From Sanderia malayensis (taxonomy: Eukaryota > Cnidaria > Scyphozoa > Semaeostomeae > Pelagiidae), in the NCBI GenBank assembly GCA_013076295.1, contig RQOL01000374.1, positions 5,818,743 through 5,882,742 on the forward strand: 64,000 bases of DNA, given 5' to 3'. The translations under genes were made by a program, and so were the position numbers. This document shows positions 33,384 to 44,529 of this stretch, piece after piece (the first letter of the stretch is position 1; each line of letters starts with the position of its first letter). The notes under the pieces were generated by a model. The model was not told the DNA's origin, made no database searches, and was given only the letters and a program-made list of their open reading frames with translations.

Positions 33384-36360
33384 TTAGGCCGTGTATGGAT
33401 ACCATTCGAACTCGCTGAAAAGACGCTGCAAATGTTCTTGTCGCAAAGCAGGCAAGAATTCATCGGGTACACACAACATGTTATTGTGAAAGCTCCGATA
33501 TCGTGTCATGACGCAAATTCTTTGCAAATGAAAATGATTATTCTGTGGATACGGTGTAACCACTTCTTGGCCTGTCCCTCTCTCCCTGTATCTTCTTTAA
33601 TCTTTGTTCACAAGAATTAAGTCGTCAGGGGCTGGTAATGGTGGGTTGATCATTTGTGAACCACAACCATAACATCTTGAGACATTAATACCAGCAACCC
33701 ATTTAATGGACCAAATTGCTGATGCCGGTGTTGTACTAACTTGCTGCCTTTGAACTTGTGGCTGCTCATAGTTCGCAACAGGAGCCATTGGTGGCATCAC
33801 GAACTGTTGTGTTGAGTAACATGGCATCTGCATTGTGCTGTTTACTAATGTACAACTCTGTCCAGATTTTCGTGGGCCTACAGCAAGCGTACGGCGTTTA
33901 CTGGAGACAGCATGGCTCACTGCGGCTTGCGGAACAGCCTCATGATCATCATATTTATCTTCTTCCAATAAAGGAATGAACTGCTCCACCGCTGAACGTT
34001 TGGCATTCGATCTCTTTCTATTGCTAGGCTTCTTTCCAGTGTTTTTATGCCCTCCAGACAAAGCCATTTCTGTGATTTTTGGGCCCGCCTTGGACTTTAT
34101 GTACCAAGAAATCAGGGCAATGATGCGATTGGTACGTTCAGCCACTGCTAGCGTGTGCTCACATAATTTTGTGGATCGATGTAAGCATGCCTTGTCACAT
34201 TCTAGAGATCCTCCTCTACCTTGTTTCACTGTATGGGTGTTGTTGCTTCCAGCAGCTACAACGAATGAACCAATGTTGGCACCAGGTGTGGGCATCACAA
34301 AGCCAGGTTTTTTTAGCAGCTGATTCGGGTTCGTGAACATAGATTCAAGAATGTTGGGTGGAATTGTTTTGATACCACTCTCTGATGCTGTAATTGACAG
34401 TTTGCAATTGTTCTTCGGTATCTTTGACAATGGCTCTGCTGTTACTGATGACGTGGCTTAAATTGCATTGCAGTGCTGCATCATGTCAACGTCCTCTTGC
34501 TGCTGACCCATACCTGCAGCGAGGAACTTGTGAGTGGCCTTCATCCGTTGACTGTGTGACATACTGCCCCACCTTCGATCGTCTGGCACCAAATATGAAA
34601 ACATGGGTATAACTTTGAATGGACCCTTTCCAATCACTGCACGACCTTCATTTCGAAATTGTGCATCCACAATTGACTTCACCTGAACAATGAACTCCTG
34701 GATCTTTTTCAGCTCAAAATGCAATCCATGCTTAATCATGAAATTTCCGGCCTCAGATTCATTTTTGGTGTACTCTGAGGGTGGATCCCCAAGGCCAGCC
34801 TCTGTGCGAACTGGCCTAGGCATGGATTCCTTGATGTCCTCTCCCTACAATTAAAATGTTAACCTCAATTATGCATGAATCATGCATTATGTGCATTACA
34901 CATCGAGGAATTAATATTAGAATACGCAGTTACCTTTTCTTTCTTGAACCATTCATAAAACGTAATCTTCTTTGCTGGGGCCATTTCTCTGCTTTCCCAC
35001 TTGCTCTTCAAGGCGAGTAAACTTTCATCAAACTCCTCCTCCGAGTTATTGTCTACGAGTCAGGTATGCTTGATGCTGCCCACCTGCCTGCCGAATATTT
35101 CTTCCATAATAGTTTGCTTGTCGGTGGCAGTAAATCCTATCTTCTAATTCCCGCTTGATGTTATCCTTAAATTCCTCTTCAATTCCATCATTAATGCTTT
35201 TCCCCATCGACACCACATGCCAGTACACCATCCAACTCTCTCTTTTCCGTTAACAGGGAATGTGCAAAATTAGAATACATTTTCCAGTCCTTCTTTTGAT
35301 GCAGAAGCAAAGGACCAATAAAGACGGGTGCCTTATTTGTTTGCTTATTTTCTAACCCTTAAGTTACGGTATGTTGTCACCGTGGGACTGATTTTGGCAT
35401 TGAAAATGTTGAACGTTGGATCGACCGTCAACACTGAAAACTGCCTTGGATTTGTGCAGATAGGCCGACTTCATTCAGTTGACGTTGGCTTGCAAGGACG
35501 GCAAGTCTGGGTGCACTTTGCACTCGCGTATAAAGACACTGTCCTTTGAATTCTCCTCCTCTCCTTTTGCTCTCTCCAGCAATGTAAACATTTCGTCTAC
35601 AGGAAGGCGGGTCTGTCCCTCCTCTGAGTCGACTGTATTTTTTGAAGACCTTTCATTTTGCTTCCCATAACCGATGTTATACAGGTCCTTTGGACCTCCC
35701 GGAAGCTTGTCCAGATTATCGGTGCCCACAACATCGCCTAACCCACAATATATATTGTCTAATATCTCCTTGGTGGAATTCTTCTCGTCTTTAAGGCTTT
35801 TCTCGATCTGTCTGCGTGATCTGGGCATGGCACGTCTGTAGATGGATCGGCTACGTGCACTACCATGTGCTTAACAACCATCTCGTGTTCGTCGTGGTCA
35901 AAAGAGTAGCGAAGAAGCACGTTCTGTGTCATATTTCCTTCACCGTCTGCAATGAGAAAAAGTATAAATTTTTACTGGGATTCATTAAGGGTAATTTCAT
36001 TTCCATATATTTTCGTGCAGTGAGTTACTTACCGTACAACACTGCAATCGTTTTATGGAGTTCGGGATCCGAGCCATTGACCAAATACATTCTTTTCAAC
36101 GTGTAAAGATCTGTACTTGGCTCTGCATTATTTGTGTTTTCTCGAATGACCAACATTTCGTCTCCACCCCCTTGCCTCTCCACACGAAATAATGCCTTCG
36201 AAGACCCTTTGTGTCGCCGTCGCCATGATCCCATTGAGTCGCATTTTACATCATTGAAATCTTCAATCTCTGATTTACTGACCAGGAAAGCAACATTGTT
36301 CGACACGTTTGTGGGCGGAGCAGTGCATAGAAATTTCTTTTCGTATTCCTATAGGGCTCT
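33384..36360 (-). pseudogene. MULE-type transposase-like gene with SWIM zinc finger, multi-exon and frameshifted
   Basis: Reading down from 36360: VSNNVAFLVSKSEIEDFNDV, then YTLKRMYLVNGSDPELHKTI ending in a GTAAGT donor (about 36030). The next exon starts near 35952 (DGEGNMTQNVLLRYSFDHDE); IEKSLKDEKNSTKEILDNIY follows in another frame. A DDE-like section is visible at 35500-35190: LTVDPTFNIFNAKISPTVTT (first Asp) and LACGVDGEK (second Asp). WESREMAPAKKITFYEWFKK ends at another donor (about 34934). The exon 34823-34458 contains DPPSEYTKNESEAGNFMIKH. The last exon has a SWIM finger, CDKACLHRSTKLCEHTLAVA (about 34200), a Gln/Pro-rich stretch, CYGCG, and a tail past an in-frame stop at about 33617. 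Similar genes are common in cnidarians. With several shifts, it is likely decaying or poorly assembled. Confidence 0.55.
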
Positions 36361-36565
36361 AGTTTCCACTGGAAGGCCGGTGCAGAATTGTTACCATTGT
36401 AAATCTGGCCATCAGCAATAGCATTTGGTTGCACGGACTTTTGACTTTGACGAGAAAAAATTACTGTCAGTGTCAGTAAAACGCATTTGATCTTACATGG
36501 ATCATTTGATTTCATTTGATGCTTTCACCTAAGATCATCACGAATGACTGTATATTGCTAAATAC

Positions 36566-37496
36566 TTACCTTTTCGATGTAATTTGTGTTATCTGTATGC
36601 CGCTACTTGAACTTTTACCACACGAGTCATCTGAGATTATCGTAACCATGATATCAGGAGATGTCGCAGAGCTTCGTGGGTACCTCGCAATAGTTTCATT
36701 TAGTTTTGCTGACAGGTCATCTTCATACCTAGAATTGAAATTCAATTCTTGAATAATATCAACCATATTGATAAATTTCTTGGTAGATATATAATTAAAA
36801 GCTCTTTGATAAGACTTACCCTTCCTCTTTCATGGCTACAGTGACAATATATGGGGTGCAGGCAGTGGTAACGTTGCCCGTAGCCATTCGCTATGCAATC
36901 CAATGCTTCTGCACCCTTTCCGTTACCTCCCAACTTTGCCCCAATTGGACGAGTTTCAATAACGAGAATTCTACCGGCTGCTGTTGCTACCCCGGTGAAA
37001 AGATATTTGACGGCCTGAACAATTGCATACGCCGATTGATGTTTTTCCATTGCACACATACTTACTGAGCTCTTTGAGAACTTCTTGGGCTTTGACTTGA
37101 AAGTCGTAGCTGTAAACCTTTTTATTGTCATATACTTTTTCTTCGAATGAAAGCTTGTGTGATAACAAAGAGATGCTAGATAGGATAGCAGCTGCTTGGT
37201 GTATGTCATACATTGTTGACGTATCTCTATATTCATTGAGTTCAATTGGAAAATCTGTGATGATCTTACTTGTGTGTTTTTCAAGGGAATCCAATGTCTC
37301 CAGCTCTGTAGAGGTATAGTGCATCAGCCTGTCAATGATACCAAGACACAGAAATGCACAGGCATTTGTTCCGTCATTCGCTGGCTGCACTGTATGCTGC
37401 AGTAATTTTGCATCTCCGTTCACTGCATCATTTATATTTGCGTCACTCAATTCAAGAGCAGTAGCTTGGGAAACATTCATGGGTGGAGTCTGCAAG
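36566..37496 (-). pseudogene. Possible cysteine-peptidase-like segment between kinase and MULE/SWIM parts
   Basis: The first exon (acceptor TGTGCAG at about 37497) contains QPANDGTNACAFLCLGIIDR, an N-D-G-x-x-A-C arrangement reminiscent of a nucleophile Cys. A later part of the same strand reads AAGRILVIETRPIGAKLGGN followed by GKGAE. In peptidases of the OTU/tegument type a D/E-T/S-H-P block holds the His; here the position reads Arg. A GTAAGT donor is at about 36822 and another at about 36560 after ITQITSKR. Assignment to a peptidase fold is inference from two short motifs. It could be a different globular domain. It may belong to one gene with the kinase upstream. Confidence 0.3.
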
Positions 37497-37526
37497 TCTG
37501 CACAGTTTTAGTAACATTTAGTAAAT

Positions 37527-39183
37527 TCAGCATGGAATCAACGTTTCATCTTTTTCTCCATCATACTTAAGGTAAACGTGAAAAACATCCCTTAAATTCT
37601 GATAGTAGCATGCCTGAATCTGAATATACTTCTTTGATGGTGAAGGCAAGCGTCTTGCCAGCAATTGAATTTTAAAAAGCTCATCACAATCTTGCATTTC
37701 TTCACTTCTCTTTTCCATAGCTGCTTTGATGTCGTTCTGGAATGAGTATCCTTTGTCTGGATTTAGGCAGACAAACATTGTCATCAACAAAGCCCACATG
37801 TCAATAAGTTTTAGCTTTCTAGATTAGCTGACCGCAGCATTATTTCTGGTACGGAAATCTCTGGAGCCATCAACGCAGTGCTTCCTTTTTGCAACTTCTT
37901 TGTCCTTGTTGGAGAACTTTTTCCCCCATTCCAGTTCCTTTATGCAATGAGGAATAATCTCACAAGTAAAACAACCTTTTCAATCAAGTTTTATCTCAAT
38001 CGAATCACATAACATAGAACACGAATACACTCCAACTCTAAAATCTCACAAGACAAATTCCACACCCGAATCATATGGTGTTATAAATTTACGCTGTCAA
38101 TCAAAAAATACATTAATTATAAGAAGCTGCGCTGCGCTGCTGCCCCGCAACAGTCCGGGTATTCCCTGCAAGGGCCTTTGTCTGGCATAGCTTAGACCTG
38201 GCCTCCCCAAGATCAGCAAGTTTGCAAATACAGTGGAATCCCGCTATAACGAACCCCGCTTATAACGAACTTCCCGCTATTACGAACTAAAACTCCGATC
38301 CCTTGGATTCTGGGAAGTAAATCCAACTGTAAATGCTTCCTGAATAACGAACCCTGAAGATAACGAACTTTCGTTATTATGAACCAAACTTCCGATCCCC
38401 TGACCACAAATACCCTCGACATAACGAATTTTATAGAAAACCTATCGCCAAGGGTGATTGGTTCATTGTTAAACATGCTTGAGAGTGTTTTCCTGTTGCA
38501 ATCTATCAGAGCAATAACTGTTGTCATCCTGCAAACTGTTTTTGGAACAATATAGTGCCCTTTATGCGCGAATACTTGAGGGAGGGTCCAACAGACATTC
38601 TGGCTCATTTGTGTTTGGAATTCTTCATAAAAAAATGTCCCTTCTGTACAACGAACTCCCGCTATTGCGAACTATTTTCTCGGTCCCTACAGAGTTCGTT
38701 ATAGCGGGATTCCACTGTAATCGGCTTATGGTTGTAGGCTTCCTCTCTTTCTCTATGACCAAGATTTAAATAGTGGACGTTAGTGACCAAAACATTGGCA
38801 GGCTTTATGTCTCTATGCACCACACTGTTTGCATGCATAAATTGTAGTGCCCCGGTAACATCCTTCATTATGTCCATTACAATGCCGGGGAAAATGACAC
38901 TAAATCTTCGTTGTCAATGTATTGAAGAAACTGCTGTAGAGTATTAGCTGCAAATTCTCGCTCGAAGGGCCGAAAGCTAAACTCGCAATAATCCAGCATC
39001 ATGGCAATAGGGTTTTCACATAGTGCATAAAAGTTTACTACATTGCTGCAACTTATCTCACTCAGTATAACTTATTGCACTTATCTCGAACGATGAAGCA
39101 GGCATATGAAGCTTTTTGAAAGCGACATTTTCATCGTTGAATATCCCTTTCTCTGCTTCTGCAAATGCTCCTTTACCTGGAAA
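37527..39183 (-). pseudogene. Protein kinase domain, interrupted by a MITE and frameshifts
   Basis: From 39183 down: GKGAFAEAEKGIF (glycine-loop remnant) and DENVAFKKLH (ATP-binding Lys), then NPIAMMLDYCEFSF, ALQFMHANSVVHRDIKPANV (catalytic loop HRDIKPxN), LGHREREEAYNHKPI, the MITE, then CKLADLGEARSK (DLG in place of DFG). Farther down, TALMAPEISVPE carries the APE motif and IDMWALLMTMFVCLNPDKGY the C-lobe. The C-terminal ORF 37527-37799 ends YDGEKDETLIPC. All key catalytic residues can be found but spread over frames, with about 150 bp of unmatched sequence between 38100 and 37950. The substrate cannot be predicted. Confidence 0.65.
38231..38717. mobile_element. Pogo/Tigger-type MITE inside the kinase domain
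   Basis: The 487-bp element begins CAGTGGAATCCCGCTATAAC and ends in the inverse, with TA on both sides (38229-38230 and 38718-38719). Internal copies of CGAACT.. GATCCC repeat on each side. Ends of this kind are the hallmark of pogo-family MITEs. Keeping one TA restores the kinase reading frame across KPI-ICKLADLG, so it landed in coding sequence. Confidence 0.9.
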
Positions 39184-39239
39184 ATGAAACAAACAATGAT
39201 AATATTTCGAACTTATATTATATAGCTATGATGCTCTTA

Positions 39240-39291
39240 CACTACACAAGCTTACCCGTGTTAATTTAACCCGGGTTAACTTGTGTAGTGT
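39240..39291. repeat. 52-bp palindrome with CACTACACAAG arms
   Basis: CACTACACAAGCTTACCCG pairs with CGGGTTAACTTGTGTAGTG around a short AT-rich loop. It sits exactly at the 5' end of LINE copy 2. It may be the remains of a foldback MITE or of an excision product. Confidence 0.65.
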
Positions 39292-39297
39292 GTTTGG

Positions 39298-40194
39298 GGT
39301 GAACTAGCATTCATAAAGAATCAACAAATTGGAAACACGCAAGCCCCAGACGAGATTAATTACGAAAAAGCATTTATTCGCAGTTTGGAACATCAAATAC
39401 TATCTCTGGAAAAACAGTTGGAGCAAAAACAACAAATTATTGAAAAGCTTTTGACAAACAATAACGTCCAAGTTCAAGCTCTATTGCTGATGGACAAAGA
39501 TACTAAAACATCAAAAAAGGAAAGTCACACTTTGAGGAAAGCTCCTTTTAATGGAGACAATCAGAGCAAGAGTGAAAATAAAGGCAAGCACACAAAAGAA
39601 ACAGAACAATCAGCAAGAAAATAAGAGTCATCGCCGTCCAAACAAAAGAAATCAGAATCTGTGAAGGATAATGAAAACAGTGAGCAAAACGAAAACGAAA
39701 GGAAGAAAACAGTTTATTTGGTCGCAGACTCGCTCCTTCATGGAATCCACGAACGTGGGCTTACTAGCAAGCAAACAAATGTGAAAGTGACAGCTCATGG
39801 TGGGGCAACAACACGTGACATGCTTGACCATATTAAGCCAGCATTAAGAAGACAGCCTGACACAATAATTGTACACTGTGGTACCAAGGACCTGACTGCC
39901 AACGTAGACACAATAGAACAATTGCAAGAGATCTTGGAAGTTGCGAAGATCGAATCAAGTAACACAAATATAGTTATATCCAGTGTTGTGACGAGGGCTG
40001 ATCAAGCAGGTATGAAAAAGAAGGTATCCAAGTTGAATAACAAGTTAAAAACATTTTGTAATGATAATGACATCAAACTAATTGAGCATAGCAAAATCAC
40101 TGATGACTGTCTTGCCACGAAGCGCCTTCGCCTAAATAAACGTGGAGACTCTTATTTAGCTAATAACTTTCTTAAGTTTATAGGGGACAAATGA
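39298..40194 (+). pseudogene. LINE ORF1 with coiled coil and SGNH esterase-like domain
   Basis: The N-terminal part is a predicted coiled coil (FIRSLEHQILSLEKQLEQKQ) followed by a Lys/Glu-rich linker. An in-frame TAA lies at 39622-39624; the same frame then continues with KTVYLVADSLLHGIHERGLT (GDS-like block, D-S-L), VTAHGGATTRD and TIIVHCGTKDLTANV (the block-III G-x-N position reads GTKD). It ends near KFIGDK. SGNH-type ORF1 proteins are known in CR1-group LINEs. One stop is the only break. Confidence 0.7.
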
Positions 40195-40233
40195 ATAGCA
40201 CACACCTCTCCCCAAAAAATTCAAAATTCAGAA

Positions 40234-40795
40234 GTGCCACGAAATACCTCTGATAATCAACCCGATGACGACAACCTATCTTCTGGCCCAGATTTGATTT
40301 GCTCTAATATTGAGCAAGATCTCTTTGCTAGAATGAAAGAATTACGACTAAAAAATCATAACAATTCATTAATTTCTCACCTGAATATAAACTCAGTGAG
40401 AAGTAAATATGAAAATTTCACCGGCATGATATCAGAGTATGTCGATGTTATGGTCATAGCAGAGACAAAACTAGATGATACTCCAAAAAACCAATTCTCT
40501 TTACCAGGGTTTAAAGCACCTATACGGGTGGACTACACTGCGAATTCTGGTGGACTATTGGTTTTGATAAATGAAATGATTACTTCTAAACAAATCAAAA
40601 CCATAAATGTCACTGAAGATATTCAAGCAGTCCCTATCGAGTTGAACATTAATAATTCTAAATGGTTGCTTTTACCCATTTACAAACCTCCTTGCCAAAA
40701 CGAGACCTACTTTCTTGACGAAATCCAGAAGGTTGTAGACATCTGTGCTAAATCAGTGCAGAGCCTACTTCTTTTTGGAGATTTCAACATGGATA
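40234..40795 (+). pseudogene. LINE endonuclease, N-terminal part
   Basis: The frame contains LISHLNINSVRSKYENF, VIAETKLDD, SGGLLVLINEM and LLLFGDFNMD. It is near-identical to the minus-strand copy. After ATGGATA the sequence changes to minisatellite and the ORF runs on only 15 more codons. Confidence 0.85.
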
Positions 40796-41741
40796 TATGT
40801 GTAAGTTGTGGGAGAATGAAAAGCAATTTCAATCAGAAAATGTAACTAAGGATGAATTTTAGTTTGTTATAGCTGTATTTACATGAATTCATGCGTATAT
40901 TGCGGGGTTGAATATTAATATCAGTGAAAACAAGTAAAAAAGGTGTATTTGAATCAGCCAGGTTTAGCTGTATTTACCTGGATTCATGTCTAATGTGTTG
41001 GTATGAATGTCAATATTACGGAAAACAAGTAAACAAAGTTGTATTTCACTTAGTTTTTGCTGTATTTACGTGAATTCACATGTGAAATGTTGGAATGAAT
41101 CTTAATATCAGAGAAAACAATTAAATAAGGGTGCATTTTAAAACGTTTTAGCTATATTAATGTGGATTCACGTGTAAATTGTGAGAATGAAATTAAATTT
41201 CAATGAGAAAACTGTAAGTGAAGATATATTTTAATTAGATTTAGTTATATTTACATGTTTTCGTGTCTGCTTTGTGGGAGTGAATATTAATATCACTGGA
41301 AACAAATAAAATGGGTGTATTTCAATTCGCGAAGTTTAGCTGTATTAACGTGGATTCATGTGTAAATTCTGTGAATGAATGTCAATATCAGTGAAAAGAA
41401 GTAAATAAAGATGTATTTACTTAATTGTGCCCCTATTTTCGTGGACTCGTGTGTAAATTGTGGGAATCAATGTCAAAATCACAGGTATTTTTTGATTATT
41501 TGTTATCTCTATTTACATGGATTCATGTTTAAGTTGTCGGAATACATGTCAATATCACTGAAAACAAATGAATTAAGGTGTAGTTCATTTGGTTTCAGTT
41601 GTCTTGGCCTGGATTCATGTGTAAATTGTGGGATTAAATGTAAATATCAAAGAAAACAACTAAAAGGGTGTATTTCAAGCAGTCCCTGTTAGCTGTATAT
41701 ACGTGGATACATATGTAATTTATGGTAGTGAATGTTAATAT
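40796..41741 (+). repeat. Minisatellite of about 92-bp units, left part
   Basis: About ten imperfect units, each containing variants of GTGGATTCATGTGTAAATTG, TGGGAATGAATGTCAATATC and ACTGAAAACAAGTAAATAAA. Spacing between successive GTAAATTGTGGGA-like blocks is about 76-96 bases. The array continues at 49133 after the Gypsy element. Confidence 0.85.
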
Positions 41742-42645
41742 TGTCGTGAGGTGTTTCTGTTAAGAATTCCACCCCAGAGCTGGGGACGGTAACCAGAACT
41801 TCAGTAGGCGATGTCTCGCTTGCGATGGTGCTGTACGCTAAGGTTTCAACCAGAGAATCAAAATTCTTGCGGCAAAATGTATCGATAAAAATATAATCAG
41901 TTGAGCTCCTAACCCTGAGCTCAACGAACTGAAACTGAGCAACGATAATAGGTTTTACAGAGTAATTAAAACTAGATAACACATGTTACACAAGCGTGGT
42001 TACATGTAAAATACCCTGTACTTCAACACCCACGAAGAACAGAAGCCCTGAACACGTTGGTGGCTTCAACGCGCTCCACTGGCTCTATACATCTAGGCGG
42101 GAAAATAACCTGGGCCTCGTGCACGTAGGTTGCACAGAAGCCATAATTAAGTACCTAAAATTCTATTGTTTGTTAATTAACTGCGCATATCCAAGGACAT
42201 CTCGGTGTCCACGTAATCTTTAAGTATTCTTCATAATATAGTCCACGTGGCTTCAATAACAATGAAGGACATCTCGGTGTCCACGTAATATTCAGACTTC
42301 AATCTTCAAATTCTCTAAATTTTCGTAATATCGTATAATTCTTCATAATTCTTCATAATTCTTCATAATTCTTCATAATTCTTCATAATTCCTCATAATC
42401 TTCATAATTCTTCATAATTCTTTATAATCATCGTAATTCTTTATAATCGTAATATTTCTTCGTAATCTTCGTATTTCTTTATAATCTTCATAATTAGTCG
42501 TAGTACAAAATTCACCTGCAACTCGTTGCAATTCGATACGTGAATTGTTGCCGCTCGCAATAGTCAAATATAATAATAATAATAATAATGAAATAGCCGC
42601 TACAATGATAATAATAATAATGATAATAAGATGGGCCCTATGACA
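41742..42645 (-). repeat. 3' LTR of the chromodomain Gypsy element
   Basis: It is 904 bp and starts TGTCGTGAGG and ends CCTATGACA. The region 42330-42430 contains a TTCATAATTC decamer repeated about eight times, and 42560-42635 has AATAAT runs. The motif GGACATCTCGGTGTCCACGT occurs twice (about 42194 and 42269). The ORF fragments across it are chance. Confidence 0.85.
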
Positions 42646-42660
42646 TAGCCCCCCTGTCAG
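42646..42660 (-). promoter_or_regulatory. Polypurine tract of the Gypsy element
   Basis: Read on the minus strand the bases are CTGACAGGGGGGCTA, immediately before the 3' LTR. This is where plus-strand DNA synthesis would be primed, and it fixes the element's orientation. Confidence 0.75.
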
Positions 42661-42865
42661 ATTCGATGACCCCATCGAAAAAGACAGCAAGAGAAGGGCC
42701 CATAAAAATTCAAGAAGGAAAGGTGCTATAGCATTAAGAATGAATATAATGACGTCAAGAGAATAAGTTGAATATAAGGATTAAAATTTTTTTTTGTTGT
42801 CGACAATTTTTTTAAATTTTTTTTTTTTTCTTGAGTAAACGTAAGGCAATAATAGGATAACTTTA

Positions 42866-44500
42866 AACGTTGGAGTCTTCTATACAACGTTCACAAGAAG
42901 GTAATTCGTGCAATTCTATGTTAGAGGAGCCCTGGGGAGAAGCACGCTGCCCACAGGAGGTACAATGAGACGCAAATCGAGAATACAATAAGTAGGCAAC
43001 AACAAGAACAACGACGCCCCACAGGATAGCACCATCAATACTGCCAAAAATGGAGTGAAAGAGAGAGGCAGTACCATGTTCAACGTCACGAATGGCATGT
43101 CCTCCTTTTTCGATTAGGGAACCGGCAGATTGGGTCATTCCCGTGGCAACCTTAACACCCGCATCACCAATACCATGGAGAGCCGTATTCACGCTGCGAC
43201 CAGCAGCATCTAGTAATTTACTGCCACCAGTGCCCAGTGCCGAAATAGTGCGACCAAGAACTTGACCTAAACCAGTAAAGAAATCCCCACCGTTGTTATC
43301 TGCGAATTGACCAATTTCTTGAAAAGTACCATAATTGTTTGTAGCAATTTCTAAAAGAGACAGTCGGTCGAGGCTAACTGATTATTGATCGGGGTACATC
43401 TACTGACCATGATAGCTTCTCCCACTAATCTAACATGTAAACCATATTCTGAAGCAAGTAATCGAGAGGCGCTATCGGGAAATGTTGCAACAGCCCAACG
43501 ACGGAAATGATCAAATTCGGTTTGCTGCTTGCATAATTGGTCCCAAGAAGAAATCATAGTTGCACGCTGGGCTTCAAGGGCAGCGGTTATATGGGCTTCC
43601 AAAAGATCGGTGTAAATAGAGGGTTTAGCTGTTTTCAAAAACGTGGTAGCCCTGTCAAAAAATTGTGAGCAGGAATGATTGGCCTGATGTGAAAGTTCGC
43701 AAAGAAAACCATTATCTAGTTGCAACAATAAGTCATTGGATGAAGTCTGCTGAATCGCACCACCTATTGCCAGTTTTGGGATTAAAACAAAGTCGTCAAG
43801 GATTTGGATAGTATAATTTCCCAGGGGCTGAAAACGAGATGGATTATGGTGAACAGGTTCCCAAATAATCACGGTGGCTGGTTTTTCACGAGGAACGCAA
43901 GACATGTCACGATAGTTGCAAGTAGTAGAGGTTACACTTTGATGAATAAAAGGATCATCAGCTTGAAGTAGGCCAGAATATTCGTGAACAAGAAAATGTG
44001 GGTATGTTTCGGTAGTTGATTTCATCCAGTGACAAACATAGTGGTCTGTTGGCCTTGTTTGCCAGATATTAGAAGAAACTTTATTTAGCGGACCATAAGG
44101 AGATTTGCCGGTCTGAATTGCACGGCGACATTGTGCTTCTGTCACCTCGAGGGTGGCTATATTACGGTGATGAGTTTTAGACCCAAAAAATGATTCCTTA
44201 CAAAAGAATGCAGCTTTGTATGCAGAACACAGTTTGATGGTTATTTTAGTGCGGTGAACAACAGGTTCGGAAACTGTAGCAAACATATGCTTTAAAGGCT
44301 GAACCGAGTTATGCATCGTATGAAGGCAAGAAGTACGATGGTTTAAATGATAGAGACCATCTGGCGTGACACGAGAGCAATCATACAAAGGACCTATATT
44401 AGGCTCCATACTGTAAAGAGGAACAACGGCAAGCATTAACAATAGGAGGCCAAATAGAACGAAATCTAAGAGAGGAGACAAATGAGGAACCACCTGACCG
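42866..44500 (-). pseudogene. Envelope-like glycoprotein ORF, one frameshift
   Basis: The reading frame follows the integrase chromodomain without a separate ATG nearby. A CAG just before 44493 could be a splice acceptor, as used for env in errantivirus-type elements. The product starts with a hydrophobic signal-like stretch (LLDFVLFGLLLLMLAVVPLY), has about 15 Cys over 380 residues, and several N-x-S/T sites. A frameshift near 43360-43380 separates it from a second ORF that holds a Gly-rich, amphipathic stretch, one transmembrane helix (ILWGVVVLVVAYLLY) and a short tail with paired cysteines. Role: membrane fusion, if functional, which it is not here. Origin is unclear; a capture from a negative-strand virus glycoprotein is one possibility I cannot test. 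Confidence 0.6.
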
Positions 44501-44529
44501 CATTTAGGGCCAGTGGTGAAAGCTGCAAT

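Larger units (their letters stand above)
39292..40795 (+). mobile_element. CR1/L2-like LINE copy 2, first part (ORF1 and start of ORF2)
   Basis: Same family as the minus-strand LINE at 3797-7815. The first part runs from the palindrome to GATTTCAACATGGATA, inside the endonuclease, where minisatellite sequence takes over. The endonuclease resumes at 49923 and the RT at 55355, in the same order and orientation, so the three pieces are best read as one broken copy. Confidence 0.8.

Noticed and set aside
33345..33620. Forward 91-codon ORF at the end of the MULE/SWIM gene
   Set aside because: The minus strand here reads as the C-terminal tail of the SWIM protein family, so the forward ORF is a shadow.
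42412..42690. ORF with long Ile run over the Gypsy LTR
   Set aside because: It is an artefact of AATAAT microsatellite in the LTR.
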